Assembly (NCBI RefSeq): GCF_023555495.1
Contig: NZ_JALCZO010000007.1
Span: 108,710 to 172,709, forward strand
Reading direction: 5' to 3'
Length of the DNA: 64,000 nt
Origin: Polaribacter sp. Z022
Lineage (GTDB): Bacteria; Bacteroidota; Bacteroidia; Flavobacteriales; Flavobacteriaceae
Shown here piece after piece: positions 42,843 through 52,928 of the stretch. A model generated the notes under the pieces. It was not told where the DNA came from and did no database searches. It worked only from the letters and a program-made list of their open reading frames with translations. Both the position numbers and the translations under genes were made by a program. Every line of letters begins with the position of its first letter. Positions within the stretch are counted from its first letter, which is position 1.

Positions 42843-44030
42843 CTAGAACCAAACTCCTACCCCAAAGTTTAATTGATTAACAGTCGATCCACCAACAACA
42901 GCATTGTTTTTAAATTGGTAATCTCCTTTTACAACTGCACCTGGAGCAATCTTATAACTTAAACCTAATGTCCATTCTTGTCTATCATAGCTTAAATCTT
43001 TTGTTAAACTTCCATCTACAGAAGCATGAGTATCATAATCTTCATACCTAACAAAACCAAATAATTGTTGTTTCTTATTTTGAGGTAATAAATTGTAGGC
43101 TGCTTCTAAATAATATCCTTGTAAAGCACTTCCTAATTTAGATCCTGTTGCATTATTATAAGCTTCAGTATCACTTAAACTACCATGAATAAATTGACCT
43201 CTAGCAGTAAAACGTTGGTATGCATAACGTGCATCTAAACCAATCATAGAAATACCTACATCTGCTCCTGCAATATCTTCTACATCTCCTGGAGATTGAG
43301 TTCTTCCAAAATAACCAGATAACCCTAAACGTAAACCAGGTAAACCATAATAATCTAATTTACCAGAAAAATTTAAGTTATTCATAGTAGATTTTGCACC
43401 TTTTTGTCTTCCTCCTCTAAGACCAGAACTTCCTCCTATTTTACCTCCTGTAATGTTACCATTTCCATCTGAAGTTGAAGAAACAAAACCATTAAAAGCA
43501 TATAATTGGTAACGTAAAGAAGCTTCATTGTATTTTCCTGAAAGTCCAAAACCAATTTCTCTCCAAGTTGTTGGTACTATTGAACCATCTATACTTGGTC
43601 TTTCTACTCCATTAAAAGTAGTTGGCTCATGATACTCATTTACAATACCCATAGGTACTAACATTAAACCAGCTCTTAAATTTACATTATCGCTTATAGA
43701 ATATTGTAAAAATGCTTGCTCTACAAACACTTCTTTTACATGTTCAAATTCTATTTCTGTTATAAATTGAGTTCTATCATCAAATTTATAACCAAATAAT
43801 AAAACTAAACGTTGAACGTCTAATTCTGCATTATTTTGATCTTTTCTGTTATAAGTTAATTCTCCATAACCACCAACAGTTACACCCTTAGTATTAATAT
43901 TACCATTTAAAATACGTTGAGCCGTATTTACTTGGTTGTTGGGATTGTTAATAGAATCTCTTTGTGTGTTTTGAGCTGTTAAACTTATTGTTGAAGCTAC
44001 AGCAATTGCAAAAGTTAAAAACCTTTTCAT
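42843..44030 (-). CDS. Porin (OprO/OprP-like beta-barrel)
   Basis: 395 residues. Signal peptide to ...LTAQ, a Gln/Asn-rich start, then many barrel strands with RAGLMLVPMGIVNEYHEP, the loop seen in phosphate-selective porin-like proteins, and ending in VGVWF with terminal Phe. Closest by pattern to the OprO/P family; the ligand is unverified. Lies between a 5'-nucleotidase and the FMN-binding pair, all on one strand. Confidence 0.8.
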   Translation of the reverse strand: MKRFLTFAIAVASTISLTAQNTQRDSINNPNNQVNTAQRILNGNINTKGVTVGGYGELTYNRKDQNNAELDVQRLVLLFGYKFDDRTQFITEIEFEHVKEVFVEQAFLQYSISDNVNLRAGLMLVPMGIVNEYHEPTTFNGVERPSIDGSIVPTTWREIGFGLSGKYNEASLRYQLYAFNGFVSSTSDGNGNITGGKIGGSSGLRGGRQKGAKSTMNNLNFSGKLDYYGLPGLRLGLSGYFGRTQSPGDVEDIAGADVGISMIGLDARYAYQRFTARGQFIHGSLSDTEAYNNATGSKLGSALQGYYLEAAYNLLPQNKKQQLFGFVRYEDYDTHASVDGSLTKDLSYDRQEWTLGLSYKIAPGAVVKGDYQFKNNAVVGGSTVNQLNFGVGVWF

Positions 44031-44140
44031 TTTATTTAGATTAAATATAAATAGTTAAATAATTCGGATGCAAATGTACTACACATTTTTACATCTACAA
44101 AGTTTATTTAGAATTAATTTAAATAAAAATAACAATTAAA

Positions 44141-45649
44141 TTATTGAAGTGTTTTTAAATAAGAAATGACCGATTTTCTAATGTCAAAAGATATTTCAGA
44201 TTTTAAAGGTTTATAAATAGAAATAACATCATCATTTTTGTCTGATAAGAAAGGAATGTCAAATCCTTTTAATAAATAGTCTGAAAATGCAACTTTATAA
44301 ACTTTATTTTCATTTAACACTTTATTGTTTATTAACCATTTACCATCAACTATTTCTGCATTATAACGTTGTAAATAAGCACCTGTACCAGCTGCTTTAA
44401 CGCCATAATCTAACACTCGTTTTAGCAAAGTACCTTTTATTTCAACTTTTAAAACATCACCTCCATAAGGTAAAACTCTAAAAATATCTACTGCTGTTAA
44501 ATTACCACTTAATTGATCATCTATTCTTATAGAACCACCATTTACCAAAGCACAATCTAGTTTATCATTATAACCAAAAGACATTGCTCTAGTAATTATT
44601 TTACCCAAATTAGTTTGTACACTCCTTATTGGAGTATCTCTTCCATCTAAAGGAGTTTTTGCATTAAAAATAACTTCATTAGGATTTTTTATAATTTCAT
44701 TAATCTTTAAGTTTAAAATAGATTGCCACTTATCTACTATTTTAGCAACTTTTTCATCGGGTGTAATAGCAGAATTAATTTCTTTTAATTCTGACTTTAC
44801 AATTGTTTTCTTCGTTTTTTTATCAAAAGAAATCTTATGAATATAAACTGTTTTTGCATTAGCATCTGCTTTTGATATTTGAACATTACCAACTAAATCA
44901 TTGCTATTTGTATGTTCATGACCTCCCATTATTAAAGGCAAATCTGGAATTATTTCTGCAATTCTTTTATCATCTTCAAGAGAAACATGAGTTAATCCAA
45001 AAACAACATCAACAGAATCTTTTAAAGATGCATAAGAAGCTCTTGCTTTTACAAACATGTTTCCATATTCTACATAATCTTTAGGATTAGAAGGTATACA
45101 AACACTTATAAAACCAATTTTAATTTTTATTCCATCTGCATCTATTAATTCTTTAATAAAAGTTTCACCAACATGTTCTTTATGCCCATTTCTTTCTTTA
45201 TAAAAAGGTACTGCAGCTTCTTTGGTTTTTAGTTTTACATTGGCAGAAATCCATGGAAAATTACTTTCATTCAATCTTTTTTGAAGATCTTTTTGAGAAA
45301 CATCAAATTCGTGGTTTCCAAACGCTACCAAATCAAAATTCATAGCATTCATAACTTCAATCATTTGCTTACCTCTTACTCTTTCTCCATCTACTTTTAT
45401 AGTTCCTAACAAAGAAGGATTTAAAAAATCACCTGCCATAAAAAGCATTGTATTTTTATTTTCGGCTATCAATTCTTTATGAATAGTTTCTACCCTAGCC
45501 AATCCACCATATTCACCACCTTGAATGGGTGCAATTTCATACACATCGTTTAATTGTAAAAAAGTAAAATCTATTTTTTCATCTTTATTAGAACATGAAA
45601 ATAGTATTACTAGAGATAAAAAGTAAAAAATTGATTTTGTAAAATTCAT
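44141..45649 (-). CDS. 5'-nucleotidase / metallophosphatase lipoprotein
   Basis: 502 residues. Lipoprotein signal with lipobox LFSC (Cys19). N-terminal metallophosphatase: GNHEFD and GGHEHT metal sites; the first motif reads LQLNDVYE, with Tyr in place of the usual His, as in some members of this family. C-terminal 5'-nucleotidase domain (residues ~320-500) with NGGSIRIDDQL and LPYGGDV. Releases phosphate from nucleotides outside the inner membrane; the nearby porin could take up the products. Confidence 0.88.
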   Translation of the reverse strand: MNFTKSIFYFLSLVILFSCSNKDEKIDFTFLQLNDVYEIAPIQGGEYGGLARVETIHKELIAENKNTMLFMAGDFLNPSLLGTIKVDGERVRGKQMIEVMNAMNFDLVAFGNHEFDVSQKDLQKRLNESNFPWISANVKLKTKEAAVPFYKERNGHKEHVGETFIKELIDADGIKIKIGFISVCIPSNPKDYVEYGNMFVKARASYASLKDSVDVVFGLTHVSLEDDKRIAEIIPDLPLIMGGHEHTNSNDLVGNVQISKADANAKTVYIHKISFDKKTKKTIVKSELKEINSAITPDEKVAKIVDKWQSILNLKINEIIKNPNEVIFNAKTPLDGRDTPIRSVQTNLGKIITRAMSFGYNDKLDCALVNGGSIRIDDQLSGNLTAVDIFRVLPYGGDVLKVEIKGTLLKRVLDYGVKAAGTGAYLQRYNAEIVDGKWLINNKVLNENKVYKVAFSDYLLKGFDIPFLSDKNDDVISIYKPLKSEISFDIRKSVISYLKTLQ

Positions 45650-45672
45650 TTTAATTTTATTAAATAATTACT

Positions 45673-46527
45673 TTAAAAAGTTTCTAAAGCTTTGTTAAAT
45701 GCACTTTCAAAACTCATAGGTTTTATTCCTGTTTCTGCTTTATGCACTGTAAAATAACTCAATAATTTTTCTGTTGGCATATTACCTGTTAACTCATCTT
45801 TAGCCATTGGGCAACCTCCAAAACCTTTAATTGCACCATCAAAACGTAAACATCCTGCTTTAAAAGCAGCATCTACTTTTTCTAACCATTTATCTGGTGT
45901 AGTATGTAAATGCGCACCAAACTCAATTTTAGGATATTGATCTATTAAATTACTAAATAAATAATCGATAACTTCTGGAGTAGAACTACCAATAGTATCT
46001 GATAATGACAAGATTTTAACGCCCATTTTAGAGAGTTTTTCTGTCCAATTACCAACAATTTCAACATTCCAAGGATCTCCATAAGGATTTCCAAATCCCA
46101 TAGATAAATATGCCACAACTTCTTTATTAGATTTGTTTGCAATATTTAAAATAGTATCTAAAGTTTCAATAGATTCTGCAATGGTTTTATGCGTGTTACG
46201 CATTTGAAAGTTTTCTGATATTGAAAAAGGGTAGCCTAAATAATCTATTTCTTCAAATTGAGAAGCATCATTTGCTCCTCTTGTATTTGCAACAATTGCT
46301 AACAATTTACTTGTGGTTTTAGATAAATCTAATTTTTCTAAAACTGCTGCAGTATCTCGCATTTGCGGAATTGCTTTTGGCGAAACAAAGCTTCCAAAAT
46401 CAATAGTATCAAAACCTACTTTTAATAAGGAATTGATATATAATGCCTTTTGTTCAGTTGAAATAAAATGAGATTTTATTCCCTGCATTGCATCTCTAGG
46501 ACATTCAATGATTTTTACTTTTTTCAT
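45673..46527 (-). CDS. Hydroxymethylglutaryl-CoA lyase
   Basis: 284 residues from the ATG at 46527; a TTG three codons earlier is rejected. HMGL TIM barrel with ECPRDAMQG (catalytic Arg/Asp), GAHLHTTP metal histidines and the GFGGCPMAKDELTGN loop with the active-site Cys. Cleaves HMG-CoA to acetoacetate and acetyl-CoA in leucine breakdown; no other leucine-pathway gene is adjacent. Confidence 0.93.
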   Translation of the reverse strand: MKKVKIIECPRDAMQGIKSHFISTEQKALYINSLLKVGFDTIDFGSFVSPKAIPQMRDTAAVLEKLDLSKTTSKLLAIVANTRGANDASQFEEIDYLGYPFSISENFQMRNTHKTIAESIETLDTILNIANKSNKEVVAYLSMGFGNPYGDPWNVEIVGNWTEKLSKMGVKILSLSDTIGSSTPEVIDYLFSNLIDQYPKIEFGAHLHTTPDKWLEKVDAAFKAGCLRFDGAIKGFGGCPMAKDELTGNMPTEKLLSYFTVHKAETGIKPMSFESAFNKALETF

Positions 46528-46611
46528 CAATTTCAAAGATAAAGATTCTAATGACGTTGCAAAATATTTTAACTTTAATATTGCTCCCTTTTTAGTACTT
46601 TCGTTTTCTTT

Positions 46612-47787
46612 ATGAATAGAACAAAAATTGTACTTCCTATTATTATCATTTCTCAGTTTTGTTGCACTTCTTTGTGGTTTGCAGGTAATGGTGTTATAAA
46701 TGATTTAGTTACTACTTTTGGTTTAAATGATAATGCTATTGCATATTTAACTTCTGCTGTACAATTTGGTTTTATAATTGGTACACTTTTATTTGCTTTA
46801 TTTAGTATCACAGATCGTTATTCACCATCTAAAGTCTTTTTTATAAGTGCTTTTTTAGGAGCTTTATTTAATTTCAGTATCATTTTTGGAAATCAATCTT
46901 TATTAAGTTTAATAAGTCTTCGCTTTTTTACAGGATTTTTCTTGGCAGGAATTTATCCTGTTGGAATGAAAATAGCTACAGATTATTTTGATAAAGGCTT
47001 AGGGAAATCTTTAGGGTTTTTAGTTGGTGCTTTAGTTTTAGGTACTGCTCTACCCCATTTATTAAAAGAATATATGCAAGCGTATTCTTGGAAAAATATT
47101 CTAATTTCAATTTCTATGCTTTCTTTTGTAGGTGGTTTACTTATGTTACTTTTTATACCTAATGGTCCTTATAGAAAAGCGGGCACAAAATTAGATTTAA
47201 CAATTTGCTTTTCTATATTTAACATTAAAAAATTTAGAAAAGCTGCATTTGGATATTTTGGTCATATGTGGGAGTTGTATACCTTTTGGTTTTTAGTTCC
47301 AACTTTATTAAAATTATATAAAACTATACATCCACAGATAAACTTTAATATTCCTTTACTTTCGTTTTTAATAATTGGTATTGGTGCCATATCTTGTGTT
47401 TTGGCTGGTTATTTAGCCGAAAAATTTAGTCCTCAAAAAATAGCTTTTAATGCACTCTTTTTATCTTGTGTTTGTTGTGTAATATCTCCCTTTATATTTT
47501 TAACACAACATGAAGTTTTATTTATAACTTTCTTATTGTTTTGGGGAATGGTTGTTATTGCAGACTCTCCATTATTTTCTACTATAGTTGCTCAAAATGC
47601 ACCTTCTAAAGACAAAGGAACTGCACTAACAATTGTAAATTGTATTGGATTTGCAATTACTATTGTAAGCATACAAACAATAAGTTATTTTCAAAATAGT
47701 ATTGATTCTAATTTTATATTTATGATTCTTGCTATCGGACCAATTTTAGGATTGTTTGGTTTTTCAAAAAGAAATATTTTAAATTAA
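46612..47787 (+). CDS. MFS transporter
   Basis: 391 residues with twelve predicted transmembrane helices and a typical loop 2-3 (ITDRYSPSKVFF). Substrate unknown. A 142-bp gap without features separates it from the oxidoreductase gene downstream. Confidence 0.85.
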   Translation: MNRTKIVLPIIIISQFCCTSLWFAGNGVINDLVTTFGLNDNAIAYLTSAVQFGFIIGTLLFALFSITDRYSPSKVFFISAFLGALFNFSIIFGNQSLLSLISLRFFTGFFLAGIYPVGMKIATDYFDKGLGKSLGFLVGALVLGTALPHLLKEYMQAYSWKNILISISMLSFVGGLLMLLFIPNGPYRKAGTKLDLTICFSIFNIKKFRKAAFGYFGHMWELYTFWFLVPTLLKLYKTIHPQINFNIPLLSFLIIGIGAISCVLAGYLAEKFSPQKIAFNALFLSCVCCVISPFIFLTQHEVLFITFLLFWGMVVIADSPLFSTIVAQNAPSKDKGTALTIVNCIGFAITIVSIQTISYFQNSIDSNFIFMILAIGPILGLFGFSKRNILN

Positions 47788-47929
47788 AACTTTAATTCAA
47801 TTTTTAGGTTAAAAATGTACCTAAAATTATTAAATTAATAAAAGTGTTTTTTACATAGCGCTTTCATTAAAGCATCAAATTTTTTATTCGGATATTTGTC
47901 TTTATATTCTATTTTTTCAAAAATAAATA

Positions 47930-50827
47930 ATGATTCAAAATTCGGCTTTAGAAACTTTACACAATTCACTTTCTGGTGATGTTCTTTTTGACAATTTACA
48001 CAAAACTTTATATGCAACAGATGCTTCTGTTTATCGTAAAATTCCATTAGCAGTTGCTTTTCCAAAGAATGAAAAAGACATTATTACTTTAATTGAATTT
48101 GCTACAAAAAACAACATTACATTAATACCAAGAACTGCAGGTACATCTTTAGCAGGACAATGTGTTGGTGAAGGAATTGTAGTTGATGTTTCTAAACATT
48201 TTACAAACATTATTTCTTTTGATGAAAAAGCAAAAACAATAACTCTTCAACCAGGTATTGTTAGAGATTCTTTAAATGTATATTTAAAACAATATGGTTT
48301 GTTTTTTGGCCCTAATACTTCTACATCTAATAGATGTATGATTGGTGGTATGGTTGGTAACAATTCTTCTGGAAGTACTTCTATTAAATATGGAGTAACT
48401 CGTGACAAAGTATTATCTATTGATGCTATTTTAAGTGATGGTAGCAAAGCAACTTTTAACGAAATTTCGTCTGAAGAATTTATCAAAAAAACAAAAGAAA
48501 ACACACAAGAAGGTAAAATATATAAAGCCATTTTTGATGAGTTATCATTAAAAGAAAATCAAGAAGAAATAAAGAAAGAATTTCCTAAAGAAACCATACA
48601 CAGAAGATGTACAGGATATGCTGTAGATGAGTTTTTAACTTCAGATTTATTTGGAGGAACTTCGCCAACAATTAATGTTGCAAAATTATTATCTGGTAGT
48701 GAAGGTACATTGGCTTTTTCTACTGCTATTACTTTACAATTAGACAATGTTGCTCCTAAAGAAAGCATCATGGTTTGTTCTCATTTTACAAGTATAAACG
48801 AAAGTTTAAAAGCAACTTTGGTTTCTATGAATCATAATTTATATAATTGTGAATTAATGGATAAAACCATTTTAGATTGTACTAAAAATCATCCAGATTT
48901 AGCAAAAAACAGGTTCTTTTTACAAGGAGATCCTGAGGCTGTTTTAATGTTAGAAGTTTCTGCTGCAACAATAGAACAAGCCGAAATTTATGCAAATAAT
49001 TTAATAGCAGATTTAGAAAAAAACAACTTTGGGTATCATCATCCAAAAGTTTACGGAAAAGATATTGCAAAAGTACATTATCTTAGAAAAGCAGGTTTAG
49101 GTGCTTTGGCAAATATTGTTGGAGACAAAAAAGCAGTTGCTTGTATAGAAGATACAGCTGTAGCATTGGAAGACTTACCAAATTACATAGAAGAGTTTAC
49201 CCAAATCATGGCTAAATACCAACAAAATGCTGTGTATTATGCACATGCAGGAGCTGGAGAATTGCATTTACGTCCTATTTTAAATATTAAGGAAAAAGAA
49301 GATGTTGTTTTATTTAGAAAAATAACCACTGAAACTGCTGAGTTAGTAAAAAAATATAAAGGTTCTTTTAGTGGAGAACATGGAGATGGAATTGTACGTG
49401 CTGAGTTTATTCCTTTAATGATTGGTGAACAGAATTATCAATTATTAAGAAGAATAAAAAAAGCTTTTGACCCTAACAACGTATTTAATCAAGGAAAAAT
49501 TACAGATGCTTTTCCTATGGATGAAAGCCTACGTTATGAAGTTGATAGAGAAGAACCAATAATTAAAACCATTCAAGATTTTTCTGAAAGCGAAGGAATT
49601 TTAAAACTAGCTGAAAAATGTAATGGTTCTGGAGACTGTAGAAAACCTGTAGAAGCTGGTGGAACATTATGCCCAAGTTATAGAGCTACAAAAGATGAAA
49701 AAGATACTACAAGAGCTAGAGCAAATACGTTAAGAGATGTTTTAACAAATAATACTGCTACAAATAAATTTGATTCTAAAGAATTAAAACAAGTTTTAGA
49801 TCTTTGTTTAAGTTGTAAAGCTTGTGCAACTGAATGTCCAAGTAATGTTGATATAGCTAGTTTAAAAGCAGAATTTTTATATCAATATCAAGAAACAAAC
49901 GGTTATTCTTTTAGAAGTAAAATGTTTGCTAACAACGCTAAATACAATAAATTAGGTAGTATTTTTCCAGCGCTTACAAATTATATTACTAATACTAACT
50001 TTTCTAAAAAAATGTTAGGAGTTGCAGTAGAAAGAACTGTTCCTAAATTGGCAAAACAAACATTAAGTAGCTGGTTAAAAAAACATCAACCTAAAACATC
50101 TAAAAAATCAGTTTACTTATTTAATGATGAATTTACCAATTATTATGATACAGAAATTGGTAAAGATGCAGTTATCCTTTTAGAAAAATTAGGATATGAA
50201 GTAAAAACGATTGCTCATGATGAAAGTGGTAGAAGTCATATTTCTAAAGGCTTTTTAAAAGAAGCAAAAGCAATTAGTAATAATAATGTATCAATTTTTA
50301 AAGATATTATTACAGACAATACTCCTTTAATAGGAATTGAACCTTCTGCAATTTTAACTTTTAGAGATGAATATATTCGTTTAGCAGATGATAAAACAGC
50401 TGCAGAAAAAATTGCAAAAAACAGTTTTACATTCGAAGAATTTTTATCTAAAGAATTAGAAAAAAACAATATAGATACTACTCTATTTACTTTAGACTCT
50501 AAAACATTAAAAGTTCATGGTCATTGTCATCAAAAGGCTTTAACAGGTACACATGCTAGTTTTCAAGTTTTAAATATTCCTAAAAACTATACTGTAACCA
50601 TTATGAATACAGGTTGTTGTGGAATGGCAGGTTCTTTTGGATATGAAAAAGAACATTACAAAGTTTCTATGCAAGTTGGTGAGGACACTTTGTTTCCAAA
50701 AGTGAGAAATTGTAGTGAGGATACAGAAATTGCTGCTGCTGGTACTAGTTGTAGACATCAAATTTTTGATGGAACAAAACGTATTGCGAAACATCCTATT
50801 ACAATTTTAAAAGAAGCATTAATCTAA
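47930..50827 (+). CDS. Fused FAD-binding and Fe-S oxidoreductase (D-2-hydroxyacid dehydrogenase, YdiJ-like)
   Basis: 965 residues. FAD_binding_4 domain (IPRTAGTSLAGQCVGEGIVVDVS; GGMVGNNSSGSTSIKYG, ~45-215), FAD-oxidase C-terminal domain (to ~530, SGEHGDGIVRAEF), two 4Fe-4S clusters (GSGDCRKPVEAGG..CPS and CLSCKACATECPSN, ~560-660) and a C-terminal CCG/heterodisulphide-reductase-like domain (GHCHQKAL, NTGCCGMAGSFG, ~840-930). Oxidises a D-2-hydroxyacid such as lactate or 2-hydroxyglutarate and passes electrons to the quinone pool. The next gene starts 4 nt later. Confidence 0.92.
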   Translation: MIQNSALETLHNSLSGDVLFDNLHKTLYATDASVYRKIPLAVAFPKNEKDIITLIEFATKNNITLIPRTAGTSLAGQCVGEGIVVDVSKHFTNIISFDEKAKTITLQPGIVRDSLNVYLKQYGLFFGPNTSTSNRCMIGGMVGNNSSGSTSIKYGVTRDKVLSIDAILSDGSKATFNEISSEEFIKKTKENTQEGKIYKAIFDELSLKENQEEIKKEFPKETIHRRCTGYAVDEFLTSDLFGGTSPTINVAKLLSGSEGTLAFSTAITLQLDNVAPKESIMVCSHFTSINESLKATLVSMNHNLYNCELMDKTILDCTKNHPDLAKNRFFLQGDPEAVLMLEVSAATIEQAEIYANNLIADLEKNNFGYHHPKVYGKDIAKVHYLRKAGLGALANIVGDKKAVACIEDTAVALEDLPNYIEEFTQIMAKYQQNAVYYAHAGAGELHLRPILNIKEKEDVVLFRKITTETAELVKKYKGSFSGEHGDGIVRAEFIPLMIGEQNYQLLRRIKKAFDPNNVFNQGKITDAFPMDESLRYEVDREEPIIKTIQDFSESEGILKLAEKCNGSGDCRKPVEAGGTLCPSYRATKDEKDTTRARANTLRDVLTNNTATNKFDSKELKQVLDLCLSCKACATECPSNVDIASLKAEFLYQYQETNGYSFRSKMFANNAKYNKLGSIFPALTNYITNTNFSKKMLGVAVERTVPKLAKQTLSSWLKKHQPKTSKKSVYLFNDEFTNYYDTEIGKDAVILLEKLGYEVKTIAHDESGRSHISKGFLKEAKAISNNNVSIFKDIITDNTPLIGIEPSAILTFRDEYIRLADDKTAAEKIAKNSFTFEEFLSKELEKNNIDTTLFTLDSKTLKVHGHCHQKALTGTHASFQVLNIPKNYTVTIMNTGCCGMAGSFGYEKEHYKVSMQVGEDTLFPKVRNCSEDTEIAAAGTSCRHQIFDGTKRIAKHPITILKEALI

Positions 50828-50831
50828 AAAT

Positions 50832-51830
50832 ATGAGTAAAAAAGGTACATACGTAGCTGCTGAAGATCGTTATGAAAAAATGAACTACAGAAGAACAGGC
50901 AATAGTGGTTTATTATTACCTGAATTGTCTTTAGGTTTATGGCATAATTTTGGAGAAAAAGACGATTTTAAAAATGCTAGAAACCTTTTAAAATGCGCTT
51001 TTGATAATGGAATTACTCATTTTGATTTGGCTAATAATTATGGTCCTCCTTATGGATCTGCAGAAACTACTTTTGGTAAAATCTTAAAAAAAGATTTTAA
51101 AAAATATAGAGATGAATTAATTATTTCTTCGAAAGCTGGTTATGATATGTGGCTTGGTCCTTATGGAAATTATGGATCAAAAAAATATTTAATTTCAAGT
51201 TTAGATCAAAGTTTAAAAAGAATGAACTTAGATTATGTAGATATTTTTTATCATCATAGACCAGATGAAAATACTCCTTTAGAAGAAACCATGGGTGCCT
51301 TAGATTTAATTGTAAAACAAGGAAAAGCATTGTACATTGGTTTGTCTAATTACAGACCTGAAAGAGCAGAAAAAGCTTTTAAAATTCTAAAAGATTTAGG
51401 AACTCCTTGTTTAATTCATCAACCAAGATATAGTTTGTTTGATAGATGGATTGAAGATGGATTGTTAGATTTATTAGGAAAATCTAAAGTTGGTGCTATT
51501 TGTTTTTCTCCTCTTGCACAAGGAATGCTAACAGATAAATATATTAATGGTTTACCAAAAGATTCTAGAGCAATTAAAGATGGACGATATTTAAAAACGG
51601 ACAAAGTTTTAGAAATGTTACCAAAAATTAAAGCTTTAAATGAAATTGCTAAAAATAGAAATCAAAATTTAGCACAAATGGCAATTTCTTGGATTTTAAA
51701 AGATGATAGAATTACATCTGTTTTAATTGGAGCTAGTAAAACATCGCAAATTATAGATAGTATAAAAGCAACAGAAAACACTTATTTTTCTGAAGAAGAA
51801 TTAGTAAATATCAATACTGTTTTAAATTAG
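50832..51830 (+). CDS. Aldo-keto reductase (YghZ / glyceraldehyde-3-phosphate reductase-like)
   Basis: 332 residues. Catalytic tetrad visible: Asp and Tyr in FDLANNYG, Lys in SSKAGY, His in YHHRPD. GPYGNYGSKKYLISSLDQSL and the NADPH-binding LIGASKTSQI are as in the YghZ group. Starts 4 nt after the FAD/Fe-S gene, so co-transcribed; a joint role in aldehyde/hydroxyacid handling is inferred. Confidence 0.9.
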   Translation: MSKKGTYVAAEDRYEKMNYRRTGNSGLLLPELSLGLWHNFGEKDDFKNARNLLKCAFDNGITHFDLANNYGPPYGSAETTFGKILKKDFKKYRDELIISSKAGYDMWLGPYGNYGSKKYLISSLDQSLKRMNLDYVDIFYHHRPDENTPLEETMGALDLIVKQGKALYIGLSNYRPERAEKAFKILKDLGTPCLIHQPRYSLFDRWIEDGLLDLLGKSKVGAICFSPLAQGMLTDKYINGLPKDSRAIKDGRYLKTDKVLEMLPKIKALNEIAKNRNQNLAQMAISWILKDDRITSVLIGASKTSQIIDSIKATENTYFSEEELVNINTVLN

Positions 51831-51843
51831 TTTATTAAATAAA

Positions 51844-51880
51844 CAAACCCCTCAATTATATTTTAATAATTAAGGGTTAT
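51844..51880. terminator. Imperfect terminator-like hairpin
   Basis: AACCCCTCAATTAT and ATAATTAAGGGTT pair imperfectly around ATTTTA, 14 nt after the aldo-keto reductase stop and before the convergent OmpA gene. Confidence 0.55.
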
Positions 51881-51899
51881 TATAAAAAGTTTCTAAAAA

Positions 51900-52760
51900 T
51901 TATTTCTTTTCAATAACTCCTTCTTCAGCTAGTAAGGCAAAAAATTTGTTTAGATTAGGTAAAATTACAATTCTAATTCTTCTATTTTTAGCTCTATTTT
52001 CTCTAGTTGTATTTGGGTATAAAGGCATTGTATCTCCTCTAGAAGATGCAATTAATCTACTACCATCTATACCAAATTTATTTTGTAAAAGTCTAACCAT
52101 AGAAGTAGCTCTTTTAGCACTTAAATCCCAATTATCTTCTACACTTTCTGTTTTATTGGTAATTTTATTAGTATCAGAATGTCCTTCAATCATAACATCC
52201 ATACTTGGTTCAGACTCTATTACATCTGCTAATTTTGTAATTAATTTTAATGCACTTTTTTTAATTTTATAACTACCAGAATTAAATAACAATTTTTCAG
52301 AAACAGTAATCATTACAACAGTTTGGTCAATATCAATATCTATATCTTCAGAATTATTAAACTCAGATTTCCCTAAAGCTTTTCTGACTACATTATAAGA
52401 AACTGCTAAATTTATAGAATCTTTTAATGTTTTTGCTGTTGCTAATTTTTCTGGAGAAATTTTAGATAACGTCTTATTCATTAAAGCTCTAACATCTTTA
52501 GAAATAGCAACTTTGCCATCAATCATATCTAATTTAAAAGCATTTTCTTTTTCTAAAGTTACATTGTCACCTTTTAGAGAGTTTATTTTGTCATTATAAA
52601 TTTGAACTCTCTTATCAATCTTAGCAAACTTAAGTTTTAAACTATTAAGGTTTGTTTTAGTGTCTGTGTATTTTGTTTCTAATTCTGCATACTTTTTTTT
52701 AGATACACAAGATGTTCCTACAAGTAAAAACATCAATAACAATGGAATAAAATTTTTCAT
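51900..52760 (-). CDS. OmpA-family peptidoglycan-binding lipoprotein
   Basis: 286 residues. Lipobox VGTSC (Cys18), a coiled-coil stretch (residues ~25-75), a linker domain, and a C-terminal OmpA domain (~155-280: LLFNSGSYKIKKSAL, EGHSDTNKI, NWDLSAKRAT, NRAKNRRIRI). Tethers outer membrane to peptidoglycan. Confidence 0.9.
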   Translation of the reverse strand: MKNFIPLLLMFLLVGTSCVSKKKYAELETKYTDTKTNLNSLKLKFAKIDKRVQIYNDKINSLKGDNVTLEKENAFKLDMIDGKVAISKDVRALMNKTLSKISPEKLATAKTLKDSINLAVSYNVVRKALGKSEFNNSEDIDIDIDQTVVMITVSEKLLFNSGSYKIKKSALKLITKLADVIESEPSMDVMIEGHSDTNKITNKTESVEDNWDLSAKRATSMVRLLQNKFGIDGSRLIASSRGDTMPLYPNTTRENRAKNRRIRIVILPNLNKFFALLAEEGVIEKK

Positions 52761-52872
52761 TTTAATTTTTAGTTGGTTAATTGTCTATAAATATATTTTA
52801 ACACATTTAAATCATTAGAATCAGAATGTTATTAAAAAATTACTGAACAACACTTTCCTTTAATTAATTGAC

Positions 52873-52906
52873 AAAAAAAACCTTCAAAATTTAAATTTTG
52901 AAGGTT
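52873..52906 (-). terminator. Terminator of valS
   Basis: Perfect 28-bp palindrome with arms AACCTTCAAAATTT and its complement (52879-52906); on the minus strand a run of eight T follows. 22 nt after the valS stop. Confidence 0.9.
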
Positions 52907-52928
52907 CTATAGATAAGTAGTTGATTTT

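Noticed and set aside
44141..45649. 5'-nucleotidase as inactive because of Tyr in the first metal motif
   Set aside because: The NDVYE form is found in some members of the family as far as I recall, and the other metal sites are intact.
47835..48065. 76-codon minus-strand frame across the gap before the FAD/Fe-S gene
   Set aside because: More than half overlaps the 5' end of a well-supported gene; no recognisable product.
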